A stretch of 64,000 bases of DNA from Staphylococcus xylosus (GTDB lineage Bacteria > Bacillota > Bacilli > Staphylococcales > Staphylococcaceae), in NCBI RefSeq assembly GCF_002732165.1, contig NZ_MRZO01000003.1, positions 248,001-312,000 on the forward strand, given 5' to 3'. This document shows, one piece after another, positions 47,208 through 55,758 of the stretch. Every line of letters begins with the position of its first letter. Position 1 is the first letter of the stretch. Position numbers and translations under genes: made by a program. A model generated the notes under the pieces. That model had not been told where the DNA came from, did no database searches, and saw only the letters and a program-made list of their open reading frames with translations.

Positions 47208-48611
47208 ATGGTTTCAATGTCAGCGAAGAAAAAACAAACCAAGCAAGAAAAATTTGACGATATTAGTACACCAAAATTAAAATTCAAAGAAAAATTATCA
47301 TACGGTTTAGGTGATTTAGGTAACGGTATGATGTTTGATATGGGACAAATATATTTATTAAAATTCTTTACGGATATACTAGGTATTTCCGCTTTTTATG
47401 GTGGGCTGGTATTTCTTGTATCAAAAATATTTGATGCTTTTGTAGATACTGGTGTAGGTACTTATGTGGATTCGAGAACGAATATTGGTAAACGTGGTAA
47501 ATTTAGACCGTTTATTTTATATGGTACAGTACCACTTGCGATTTGTACGGTTTTATCTTTTATTGCACCAAATTTAGACCAAACTGGTAAAATCATTTGG
47601 GCATTTGCAACGTATATGTTATTTAATGCGGCATATTCAGTTGTGAATATACCTTATGGCTCACTTTCTGCGTCTATGACTGTTAATGCTGAAGACAGAA
47701 CGCAGTTATCAGTATATAGAAATTTAGGGTCACAAGCGGCATTATTTGTGGCAGGTATTGTGGTCATACCGTTAGTTAATCAGTTTCCGAATCAGGCAGT
47801 TGGATATCCTGTTGCAGTAGCATTATTAGCTATTGTCGGCGTTATTCTACATTTAATTTGTTATAAAAATGTTAAAGAAAGACACGTGATACAACGTCCT
47901 AAGACAAAAGGTATGGGTAAAAAAGCTTTTGTGAGCCTATTGAAAAATGGGGCATTTGCAATATTAGCAATTTATACATTATTAACAATTATGTCGATGT
48001 TTTTAAAACAGTCATCTCAATTATATTACTTCGAATATGTTATGGATGCACCTAATTTAGTTGGTCTTGTGAGTACTTTAAACTTTGTTGTGCTTATTCC
48101 AGCACTTTATATAACAACGTTGTTAAGTAAAAAGGTAGGAAAAAAGATGACAGCTATTATAGGTATAGCAGGATTCGTATTGTGTGAAATATTAAACTTT
48201 GCACTTTTTGGAGATCATATAACAACATTTTTAATAGTAAATACAATTTCTTCATTCTTTTTAGTTATACCTAATACAGTGACTTGGGCATTTATTGCTG
48301 ATGTTGTTGAATATGGGCAATGGAAATCTGGAATACGGTCTGAAGGTATTACGTATTCAAGCTATAGTTTCACCCGTAAGATTTCACAAGCTTTGGCAGG
48401 TTTTATTCCTGGTCTTGCATTAACTATGATTGGTTATCAACCAAATGTTGCTCAGACTACGGAAACATTAGCAGGTCTTAAAATATTATTCTTTGCCGTG
48501 CCAGGTGTAGGATGTTTAATTGCGCTAATTATATTCTTAATTGGTTACCCACTAACAGATAAGCGTCATAAACAAATTGTTAAGGAACTAGCATTAAGAG
48601 AAGAAATATAA
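47208..48611 (+). CDS. GPH-family hexuronide symporter, copy 2
   Basis: The 467-residue MelB/UidB-type 12-helix carrier is closely related to the one at 39782. Conserved stretches: KLSYGLGDLGNGMMFDMGQ, KRGKFRPFILYG, NIPYGSLSASMTVNAEDRTQ and the shared C-terminus LTDKRHKQIVKELALREE. It is followed by uxaC after 20 bases, so it probably brings in free glucuronate or another hexuronide. The ATG at 47208 has AAAGAGG seven bases upstream and gives the same length as copy 1; the frame opens earlier at 47169. Confidence 0.88.
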   Translation: MVSMSAKKKQTKQEKFDDISTPKLKFKEKLSYGLGDLGNGMMFDMGQIYLLKFFTDILGISAFYGGLVFLVSKIFDAFVDTGVGTYVDSRTNIGKRGKFRPFILYGTVPLAICTVLSFIAPNLDQTGKIIWAFATYMLFNAAYSVVNIPYGSLSASMTVNAEDRTQLSVYRNLGSQAALFVAGIVVIPLVNQFPNQAVGYPVAVALLAIVGVILHLICYKNVKERHVIQRPKTKGMGKKAFVSLLKNGAFAILAIYTLLTIMSMFLKQSSQLYYFEYVMDAPNLVGLVSTLNFVVLIPALYITTLLSKKVGKKMTAIIGIAGFVLCEILNFALFGDHITTFLIVNTISSFFLVIPNTVTWAFIADVVEYGQWKSGIRSEGITYSSYSFTRKISQALAGFIPGLALTMIGYQPNVAQTTETLAGLKILFFAVPGVGCLIALIIFLIGYPLTDKRHKQIVKELALREEI

Positions 48612-48631
48612 GGGAAAGGGCGTTTTCAGTC

Positions 48632-50038
48632 ATGACACAATTTATCACTGATCATTTTATGTTACAAAATAAAAAAGCAGTTGTGTTATATAATAAATAC
48701 GCAAAAGATATGCCGATTTATGATTATCATTGCCATTTAGACCCACAACAAATTAGTGAGAATACACACTTTGATAATATAACAACGTTGTGGCTAGGGG
48801 GAGATCATTATAAGTGGAGAGCAATGCGGGCACAAGGTATTGATGAATACTATATAACTGGTGATGCTTCACCTCGAGAAAAGTTTAAAAAATGGGCACT
48901 TACTTTGGAAAATTCAGTTGCAAATCCTCTATATCATTGGTCTCATTTAGAGTTAGCTATGTATTTTGATGTGCATGAAGTGTTAAACGAACACAATGCT
49001 GATCAAATTTATGATCAAGTTAACAGTTATTTACAGCGTCATAATATCACAGCACAATCTTTGATTACGCAATCAAATGTTAAGTTGATTTGTACTACAG
49101 ATAGCCCTACAGATGATTTACGTTATCATGATAAATTGCATAAGCAAAAGGACTTCAAGACTAAGGTCTTACCTTCATTTAGACCAGATATTGCTTTTAA
49201 AGTTGGGGAAGAATGTTTTGTAGATTTTGTAGAAACATTAAGTGACTTAACACACTCTATTAGTAATGTAGATGATTTTATAGAAGCTATGAAAATACGA
49301 GTTAATTATTTCCATGACAAAGGTGGACGATTAGCAGACCATGGATTAAATACGATTGAATATCAGTCATATAATCACGTAGATATTGATGATATTTTCA
49401 AAAAAGCATTGAATAAACAGCAAGTAAGTAATAAAGCACATGCACAATTTCAAACATTCTTATTAAATGAATTAAGTAAGATTTATAATGAAAAAGGCTG
49501 GGTTATGCAAATTCATTTTGGTGCAATACGTAATAATAATACTGTGGCATTTGAACAATTAGGACCCGACGCTGGGTTTGATTCTATACGTGATCAACAA
49601 AATCTTGCTGAAAACTTGAATAGCTTGCTAAATATGATGGCTTCAGATCATCACTTACCAAAAACAATATTATACAATTTGAATCCGACATATAATGACA
49701 TTGTAGGGACTACTATAGCAAATTTCCAAAACCAATCTCACATACAAAGTAAAGTACAACATGGTGCGGGATGGTGGTTTAACGATACAAAACGTGGCAT
49801 GTTAAATCAAATGACATCATTGGCAGATCAAGGGTTATTGATGCATTTTGTTGGTATGTTAACAGACTCTAGAAGCTTTATTTCTTACTCAAGACATGAT
49901 TATTTTAGAAGAATTCTGTGTACTTATATTGGTAGTTTGGTGGAGTTAGAAGAAATACCAGATGACCCAAGGTTATTAGAGAAGTTAATTAAAAATATTT
50001 GTTATTACAACGCTTATAATTACTTTAAATTGATTTAG
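48632..50038 (+). CDS. uxaC: Glucuronate isomerase
   Basis: The 468-residue amidohydrolase-fold enzyme interconverts D-glucuronate and D-fructuronate. Motifs: MPIYDYHCHLDPQQI near residue 27, TTDSPTDDL near 150, WVMQIHFGAIRNNN near 290 and HFVGMLTDSRSF near 409. Length and motif order match UxaC. It is preceded by the symporter and followed by uxuA, whose frame is broken. GGGAAAGGG lies upstream. Confidence 0.96.
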   Translation: MTQFITDHFMLQNKKAVVLYNKYAKDMPIYDYHCHLDPQQISENTHFDNITTLWLGGDHYKWRAMRAQGIDEYYITGDASPREKFKKWALTLENSVANPLYHWSHLELAMYFDVHEVLNEHNADQIYDQVNSYLQRHNITAQSLITQSNVKLICTTDSPTDDLRYHDKLHKQKDFKTKVLPSFRPDIAFKVGEECFVDFVETLSDLTHSISNVDDFIEAMKIRVNYFHDKGGRLADHGLNTIEYQSYNHVDIDDIFKKALNKQQVSNKAHAQFQTFLLNELSKIYNEKGWVMQIHFGAIRNNNTVAFEQLGPDAGFDSIRDQQNLAENLNSLLNMMASDHHLPKTILYNLNPTYNDIVGTTIANFQNQSHIQSKVQHGAGWWFNDTKRGMLNQMTSLADQGLLMHFVGMLTDSRSFISYSRHDYFRRILCTYIGSLVELEEIPDDPRLLEKLIKNICYYNAYNYFKLI

Positions 50039-50056
50039 AGAGGGGCGCCATTAGGA

Positions 50057-51095
50057 ATGAAAATGACATTTAGATGGTATGGTAAAGATGATCCAATCAG
50101 TTTAGAATATATCAAGCAAATACCAAGTATGAAAGGTATTGTCAGCGCGATTTATGATACCGGTAGGCGAAGTGTGGCCATTAGATAAAATCCAAGAGTT
50201 AAAATCAGAAATTGAAAATGCTAATTTAGAACTATCGGTCATTGAGAGTGTACCCGTGCATGAAGATATCAAATTAGGGAAGGCAACGCGCGATAAATAT
50301 ATTGAAAATTATTGCCAAACGTTACGACATATTGGTCAGGTAGGTATTAAAGTAGTGTGCTATAACTTTATGCCAGTATTTGATTGGACGCGCTCACAGT
50401 TGGATTTTCCGTTAGTAGATGGTTCGACAGCACTAATATATGATGAAGAAGCAATTGCTAAAATGGATCCACTAAAAGGTGAACTCTCGCTACCGGGGTG
50501 GGATTCAAGTTATACGCAAGAAGATTTAGCAACGCTCTTTGCAGATTACAAAACTATTGATAAAGAAAGGTTATGGGAGAATTTAAGTTACTTTATTAAT
50601 AAAGTAATACTTGTTGCAGAAGAAGCGGATGAATTGATGGCAATACACCCAGATGATCCACCTTGGAGTATATTTGGGTTACCCAGAATTATTACAAATA
50701 GAGAAAATCTAGAAAGGTTCATTCGCTTACACCCGTCTAAGTATAATGGTTTGACTATGTGTTCAGGTTCTTTGGGTTCGGATAAGTATAACAATTTTCC
50801 AGAAATGTTAGCATATTTTGGCCAAAAAGGACGAGTACATTTTGTCCATGCACGTAATGTGAAATTAGTTGGAAATAAGTCATTCCAAGAAGCTGCACAT
50901 TTATCAGAAGCAGGTTCTATCGATATGTATGAAGTTATAAAGGCATTGCATGACTTTGGTTACGAGGGACCGATTAGACCAGATCATGGACGTATGATTT
51001 GGGGAGAAACAGGTAAAGCAGGCTATGGTTTATATGATCGAGCATTAGGCGCAACCTACTTAAATGGTTTATATGAATCAATGGAAAAAAAATAG
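50057..51095 (+). pseudogene. uxuA: Mannonate dehydratase uxuA, interrupted by a frameshift
   Basis: The gene begins at ATG 50057 ([19 protein letters not shown]) and reads in frame to YD at 50153-50158. It then leaves frame and stops early after TGRRSVAIR. The rest of UxuA, from [16 protein letters not shown], continues uninterrupted in another frame to the stop at 51095. The junction TATGATACCGG lacks two bases relative to the expected Tyr-Asp-Ile/Val-Pro codons, most simply loss of one AT from an ATAT tract. Intact UxuA converts mannonate to 2-keto-3-deoxygluconate. A sequencing error is possible. The in-frame TTG at 50139 has no ribosome site. Confidence 0.88.
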
Positions 51096-51339
51096 CTTAG
51101 CAAATAAGCGTCAGCTTCTATAAAGTATTCAATAATGATTATGGTGGATGACGATATGATGTTTGAGGTAAAGAGAGAAATGTCAAATATAAGATTTTAA
51201 TAGAATAAGGAAAAAGAATAAAAGTGATGAATTTGTGAAAACAATCACAAAATGCTTTTAATTTGGTGGAACATAGATTATGATAAGGGTGTAGAAGATA
51301 AACAAAGCTTCTTAATAGAAAACTACGGAGTGATTATTT

Positions 51340-51531
51340 ATGAGAAAAGTAATTGAAGCAGTTATTTTTTCAAACGAAAGTAGTTACGAAATTTATACGC
51401 ACACAGGCGTAAACCAAGGTATTATTAATGACATTAAAGATGGATACAGAAGTATTGACTATATAGCTTACATCGATGCAGAGAAAATTTACAACTATGG
51501 TTTAAAGAAAGAGCTATTAGTTAACCAATAA
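51340..51531 (+). CDS. Small helix-turn-helix-like protein
   Basis: The 63-residue protein has VIFSNESSYEIYTHTGVNQG followed by IINDIKDGYRSIDYI, which reads as a compact XRE-type helix-turn-helix (Y-E-I-x-x-x-T-G-V...I-x-D-G). It may be a small DNA-binding regulator or an antitoxin without a visible toxin partner. GGAG lies ten bases before the ATG. The 240 bases upstream (51096-51339) hold no other feature I recognise. Confidence 0.65.
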   Translation: MRKVIEAVIFSNESSYEIYTHTGVNQGIINDIKDGYRSIDYIAYIDAEKIYNYGLKKELLVNQ

Positions 51532-51674
51532 TACACTGTATACATCGATGTGAATTGAAGTTTAATAGTGTTTTAATATGCGCTTACAATAAAACCTATT
51601 AACTTCGTGTAAGTTTTTCTCCCCAGTGAAACTTTCATGATTTATTTAAACACCCTCACCCCCAGTATTAAGAA

Positions 51675-51716
51675 AAGCCTACGCATACTGTTTCTACAGT
51701 ATGTGTAGGCTTTTTC
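51675..51716. terminator. Strong bidirectional terminator
   Basis: AAAGCCTACGCATACTG pairs with CAGTATGTGTAGGCTTT (17 bp, one mismatch) around TTTCTA, with A- and T-tracts on either side. It serves the convergent genes on both sides. Confidence 0.92.
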
Positions 51717-51754
51717 TATATTGATTTAAAGGAAACCCTATTAAATAGTTAATC

Positions 51755-52024
51755 CTAAATATATGCCTTGAAATTATGTTTAACCGAATTAAAGTCATAA
51801 ACGGAATTATACATACGCATGCGAATGTGATCTTGTGAAGCGTAAGGTATGCGTAAGTGATCATGTTGTTCTACATATCTACGGAATTCACGTTCTAATT
51901 GATTGCGATGATTTAAAGACATTTGAATCCACTCTTCTTGTTCAAACAATACTTCAAAACGAAAGTCAAAGTTATCTTTGGCCATAGATGCATGTAAATG
52001 ATTGATTCTTTCATCAAAGTTCAA
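51755..52024 (-). CDS. Conserved small hypothetical protein
   Basis: The 89-residue, charged, probably helical protein has no recognised motif; it is rich in Arg, His, Glu and Phe, for example FDFRFEVLFEQEEWIQMSLN near residue 20. The TTG at 52024 is preferred because AAAGGGGG lies seven bases upstream; the ATG at 52045 overlaps the ribosome site. The gene looks genuine because of this strong site and the terminator downstream. Function unknown. Confidence 0.65.
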   Translation of the reverse strand: MNFDERINHLHASMAKDNFDFRFEVLFEQEEWIQMSLNHRNQLEREFRRYVEQHDHLRIPYASQDHIRMRMYNSVYDFNSVKHNFKAYI

Positions 52025-52218
52025 ATTTAATCCCCCTTTAAACAAACGTTATTAAATTGATATACACCCATTATATACCCACATTAAATGGAAGTATAGG
52101 TAATGAATAATTGTTATAATTCAAAAATTTAATAAAAAATAAATTAACATGATAAAATAAGTAAAAATAGGGAAATAACCTTATACATAGTTAAATTGAA
52201 AGAGAAAGGAAGATATGG

Positions 52219-52923
52219 ATGAGCGAGTTAAAAAATAAAGTTGCAATTGTTACAGGTGCGAGTAGTGGTATTGGCGCAAGTATTGCCGAAACATTATCAC
52301 AACATGGCGTGAAAGTAGTATTAACAGGACGTAATGAAACACGTTTATCTGATGTAGCTAAACAACTTCGAGAAAATAGTCAGTCTGAAATTGATACACA
52401 TATCGTCGATGTTACGCAAAAAGATGAAGTAGCCAAATTAGTAAAAGAGACTGAAAATAAATTTGGTCGAGTAGATATATTAGTGAATAGCGCTGGTTTA
52501 ATGCTTTCTTCTGCAATTACAGATGGTGATGTTGAGGCATGGGAAAATATGATTGATGTCAACGTCAAAGGTACTTTATATGGCATTAATGCCGTTTTAC
52601 CAATATTTTTAAATCAAACTACAGGACATATTATAAATATTGCTTCTATTTCTGGTTTTGAAGTTACAAAACAAAGTACCTTATATAGCGCATCTAAAGC
52701 AGCGGTACATACTATTACACAAGGGCTAGAAAAAGAATTAGCTAAAACAGGTGTAAGGGTTACAAGTATTTCACCTGGTATGGTAGACACACCACTAAGC
52801 GGTAATACTGATTGGGGTTCTCGTAAAAAGTTAGATCCGCAAGATATTGCCGAAGCTGTCGTTTATGCGTTACAACAACCTAGTCATGTCAATATCAATG
52901 AAGTTACGGTAAGACCAGTATAA
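52219..52923 (+). CDS. SDR-family oxidoreductase (YdfG-like)
   Basis: The 234-residue classical short-chain dehydrogenase has [14 protein letters not shown] (cofactor loop, residue 11), NSAGLM near 88, catalytic Ser in NIASISGF near 139 and [10 protein letters not shown] near 154. It resembles the YdfG/serine-type NADP-dependent dehydrogenases of broad specificity. It is monocistronic, with AAAGGAAG before the ATG and a GGGA-type terminator after. The substrate is not deducible. Confidence 0.88.
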   Translation: MSELKNKVAIVTGASSGIGASIAETLSQHGVKVVLTGRNETRLSDVAKQLRENSQSEIDTHIVDVTQKDEVAKLVKETENKFGRVDILVNSAGLMLSSAITDGDVEAWENMIDVNVKGTLYGINAVLPIFLNQTTGHIINIASISGFEVTKQSTLYSASKAAVHTITQGLEKELAKTGVRVTSISPGMVDTPLSGNTDWGSRKKLDPQDIAEAVVYALQQPSHVNINEVTVRPV

Positions 52924-52980
52924 AATATCACAGGTAAGTATTGTTTCACATATTTTGTACTTTGTTATCTGTTAATCATA

Positions 52981-53033
52981 TGGGAGTGAGATGAAAATCA
53001 AATTATAAATATTGATTTTTGTCTCACTCTTAA
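52981..53033 (+). terminator. GGGAGTGAGA-type long inverted repeat terminator
   Basis: GGGAGTGAGATGAAAATCAA pairs with TTGATTTTTGTCTCACTCT around an AT-rich loop, followed by TAAAATTT. It belongs to the same dispersed repeat type as those at 23421, 24575, 29857 and 35676. Confidence 0.8.
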
Positions 53034-53077
53034 AATTTATATTTTTGTACCTCTTTATATGAAAGAAGTGATAATAA

Positions 53078-53578
53078 ATGTATTATAGACGATTAACTGA
53101 AAGTGACGTAAAGCAATATCGTAAGCTGCGTTTGAAATCATTGCAAACTGATCCGAAAGGTTTTGCATCTACTTACAAACGTGAGGTGGAATTCCCACTA
53201 AGTAAGTTTAAATCGCGAATTATATCTTCAGAAACTCAATTTACAATTGGTGCGTTTGATGACACTGCATTAGTTTGTATAGGTACTTTTTATAGCGAAA
53301 CCTTAGAAAAGGTGAAGCATAAAGGCAACTTAGTGACGGTATACTGTGATCCATCTTATAGGCGACAAGGTATTGCCAGTTTATTGATACAAAAAATAAT
53401 TAACGAGGCAAATGAACTAGGCTTTGTGAAAATAATTGTATTATGTGTACTATCTGAAAATGAAAGTGCTATTGCATTATATGAACAATTAGGATTTAAG
53501 CGTTATGGAACTGAGCCCAAAGCACTATTTGATGGTAGTAATTATTATGATGAAGATTTAATGTACATGGAATTATAA
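53078..53578 (+). CDS. GNAT-family N-acetyltransferase
   Basis: The 166-residue acetyltransferase has the acetyl-CoA-binding motif A, VYCDPSYRRQGIASLLIQKI, near residues 89-108, and the C-terminal LSENESAIALYEQLGFKRYG near 126-145. The substrate is not deducible. It is followed after 41 bases by a second acetyltransferase gene, and both may be co-transcribed. GAAAGAAGTG precedes the ATG. Confidence 0.9.
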   Translation: MYYRRLTESDVKQYRKLRLKSLQTDPKGFASTYKREVEFPLSKFKSRIISSETQFTIGAFDDTALVCIGTFYSETLEKVKHKGNLVTVYCDPSYRRQGIASLLIQKIINEANELGFVKIIVLCVLSENESAIALYEQLGFKRYGTEPKALFDGSNYYDEDLMYMEL

Positions 53579-53619
53579 TATATAGCAGTTGTAAATATTA
53601 AACTAAGGTGGGGGAAAAT

Positions 53620-54153
53620 ATGGAAACAGATTATATTATGGAGACAAACTTTATTATTGTAACAGAGCGATTATATTTAGTAAGACCTTCTCAAGAATAT
53701 TTAACTGACTTACACAGTTTACATTCAGATCCGAGAACAAACATTTATAATCCAGCAGGGCCTCATCAAAGTATCGAAGAAACAGAAGAGATGCTTAAGT
53801 CATGGATTGAACATTGGTTTAAATACCGTTTTGGTTACGCATTAATGATAGAAAAAGCAAGCGGTCAAATGGTTGGTATGTGTGGTTTGACATATAAATC
53901 AATGTTAGGTGAAACATATCTTAATTTGGCTTATCGACTGAATCCAGAATATGCCCGAAAAGGTTTTACCAAAGAAGCATGTTTAGCAATCATAGATTAT
54001 GTGAAAGAGGACATACAAGTGAACCATCAAATACTTGTACGCACAAAAAAAGACAACTTCCCATCTATTATGACTGCGCAATCGTTAGGATTTGAAAAAA
54101 TAAGCAGTTATAACAATTATGAGGAAATGGGCGACATTTATCTGTTTGAGTGA
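53620..54153 (+). CDS. RimJ/RimL-like GNAT acetyltransferase
   Basis: The 177-residue protein opens with TERLYLVRPSQEYLTDLHSL near residue 14, typical of the RimJ/RimL-type branch that acetylates protein N-termini or small molecules. Motif A reads NPEYARKGFTKEACLAIIDY near 107, where the usual G-x-G is GFT; NFPSIMTAQSLGFEKI follows near 146. The ATG at 53620 has AAGGTGGGGG upstream; the GTG at 53608 is part of that site. Confidence 0.88.
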   Translation: METDYIMETNFIIVTERLYLVRPSQEYLTDLHSLHSDPRTNIYNPAGPHQSIEETEEMLKSWIEHWFKYRFGYALMIEKASGQMVGMCGLTYKSMLGETYLNLAYRLNPEYARKGFTKEACLAIIDYVKEDIQVNHQILVRTKKDNFPSIMTAQSLGFEKISSYNNYEEMGDIYLFE

Positions 54154-54224
54154 CGTCTGTTTATGACTATAAGATATGTGTTGGCGATGAGTTGTTACAT
54201 AGTTCAACTTCCAATAATTGTAAA

Positions 54225-54409
54225 CTTTTAGAAGGCCATCTGAGTAAGGCTAATGTGTATATCTCGATAACTCAATACTGATTACCTGAGCTAGCGCTCA
54301 TGCATAAGTCCCACTAACTTTTAGAAGAGGAACACCTGAGTAGGAACTCATGTGTAAAAAGTGTAGTTAATGATTACCTGAGCTGGTGCTCATGCATAAG
54401 TCCCACTAA
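54225..54409. repeat. Tandem 92-bp repeat forming a four-hairpin array
   Basis: Two units, 54225-54317 and 54318-54409, both start with CTTTTAGAAG and end with TGCATAAGTCCCACTAA. The last 41 bases are nearly identical (39 of 41 by hand). Each unit holds two half-units of the form CCTGAG-six bases-CTCATG-YRTAA, at 54238, 54284, 54334 and 54376. Three of the four can fold into hairpins such as TGAGC/GCTCA. A strong stem-loop follows at 54398-54434. Nothing coding is visible. Confidence 0.75.
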
Positions 54410-54434
54410 CTCAATAAATTGAGAAGTGGGACTT
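54398..54434. terminator. Long stem-loop at the end of the hairpin array
   Basis: AAGTCCCACT (54398-54407) and AGTGGGACTT (54425-54434) enclose the inner stem CTCAAT/ATTGAG. Only TTT follows on the plus strand, so it is a weak terminator by U-run but a stable structure. Confidence 0.65.
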
Positions 54435-54464
54435 TAAAGAAGTGGATCTTTATATAGAGTCGAT

Positions 54465-54833
54465 TTATAGCCATTCTATAATTTCAATTCTATTGCCAAA
54501 TGGGTCGTAAATATAAAAGCGATCAGCACCTTCAAGTTCATCTCCATATATAATTTCGACTTCTTGTAATTCAAGGTTTTTCCTTACTTCTGTTGCATTG
54601 TGTACTGCAAATGCAGGGTGTGCCTTTTTGGCTGGGCTAAAATTGTTTTCAACGCCAATATGAAGTTGTTGTTTACCGATTTGAAACCAGAGTCCACCTT
54701 TTAGTGTAAGGTTATCTGGTTTAGGTATTTCTTTAAAACCTAATTTTTCAGCATAAAAAGTTCTAGCTAAATCTTCTTGATTTGCTGGTGCTGCAACCTG
54801 AACATGATCAATTCCTATAAAGTGCTTTTGCAT
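54465..54833 (-). CDS. VOC-family protein (glyoxalase/bleomycin-resistance fold)
   Basis: The 122-residue single-domain vicinal oxygen chelate protein begins IGIDHVQVAAPANQ and contains GLWFQIGKQQLHIGVE near 45, HPAFAV near 72 and the C-terminal DRFYIYDPFGNRIEIIEW near 103-120, with metal-ligand-like His and Glu positions. The fold includes lyases, dioxygenases and resistance proteins; the function is open. AAAGGAG precedes the ATG. Confidence 0.88.
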   Translation of the reverse strand: MQKHFIGIDHVQVAAPANQEDLARTFYAEKLGFKEIPKPDNLTLKGGLWFQIGKQQLHIGVENNFSPAKKAHPAFAVHNATEVRKNLELQEVEIIYGDELEGADRFYIYDPFGNRIEIIEWL

Positions 54834-54949
54834 AATAACAACTCCTTTTGTAATTTATAGTATCAAAAGTGTAAAAATAAAACGACTATTACAATTTATG
54901 ATATTGAAAAATGTAATGGAAGTACAATACTATGCAAAGGGTTAATATT

Positions 54950-55669
54950 TTGAAGAAATTATTATATTTCATGTTGTGTTTATTATTATTTTTAACGACT
55001 TGTGGCGATAATACTGAGTCTAAAGATGCAACTTCAACAGAAGGTAGCAAGATGAAAACATATACAACAGATGAAGGCAGCAAAATTAAAACCTGATTTA
55101 ATCATTACATATAAAGAAAATAAGAATAACAAAAATTAACGAAAATTGCGCCAGCTGTTCCAATAAAGGTGCAGAACATGGATTATAAAGATACACATAT
55201 AGAAATAGGTAAACTAGTGAATAAAGAAGCAAAAGCTAAAGAGCAAGCAAATAAATTATCGTCCAAATTGGCAAAAGATGGTGAAGCAATTAAAAAAGTA
55301 ATCGGTAAAGATAAAACTTTTTCAATTATGGACATTCAAGCTAAAGATATTTATCAATTCGGCCCTAGATATGGTCAGGGCAGTGAAGCAATCTATGAAG
55401 GATTCAATTTAAAATAGAACCCTAAAGCTATAAAAGCTATGCCCAAAGAGAAATTCAATGCTTATTCAGGCAACTATTTATTACTCCCTACAAAAGGTGT
55501 GAAGAAACCTAATAATGATTTCGTAAAATCAAACACTTGGAAAAATAATCAAGCTGTACAAAACAATCATATAATTTATTATGATATGGATGAAGCGATA
55601 TATGCAGATTTAATTTCTGCAGAAAAACAAGCAGAATTATTTAAAAAAGAGTTGTTGAAAGACAAATAA
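54950..55669 (+). pseudogene. Decayed siderophore-binding lipoprotein gene (FhuD/FepB-like)
   Basis: The remnant begins with a lipoprotein signal (KKLLYFMLCLLLFLTTCGDN; lipobox LTTC) that ends after about 50 codons at a stop near 55096. A different frame then carries PDLIITYKENKNN, the usual end of the N-lobe of iron-siderophore receptors, and after another shift NMDYKDTHIEIGKLVNKEAK onward, the C-lobe. A TAG at 55415-55417 interrupts the C-lobe, which resumes with PKAIKAMPKEKFNAYSGNY and ends IYADLISAEKQAELFKKELL. Most of the N-lobe is deleted. No function is expected. Confidence 0.82.
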
Positions 55670-55670
55670 A

Positions 55671-55743
55671 AAAGGCGAGATGAATTTGGACTATCTAAAT
55701 CTAATTAAAAAAATAGATTTTGTTCCAAATTCATCTCGTCTTT
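55671..55743. terminator. Bidirectional terminator at the end of the his operon
   Basis: AAAGGCGAGATGAATTTGGA (55671-55690) pairs with TCCAAATTCATCTCGTCTTT (55724-55743), one mismatch over 20 bp, around an AT-rich loop. Confidence 0.88.
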
Positions 55744-55758
55744 GTATTTAAGATATTA

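Noticed and set aside
50139..50159. TTG at 50139 as a genuine start of a shortened mannonate dehydratase
   Set aside because: There is no Shine-Dalgarno before it, and the residues encoded before IPVGEVW are out-of-frame translation of the normal UxuA coding sequence.
54225..54409. CRISPR array
   Set aside because: There are only two long units, spacers are related to each other, and no cas genes are in the window.
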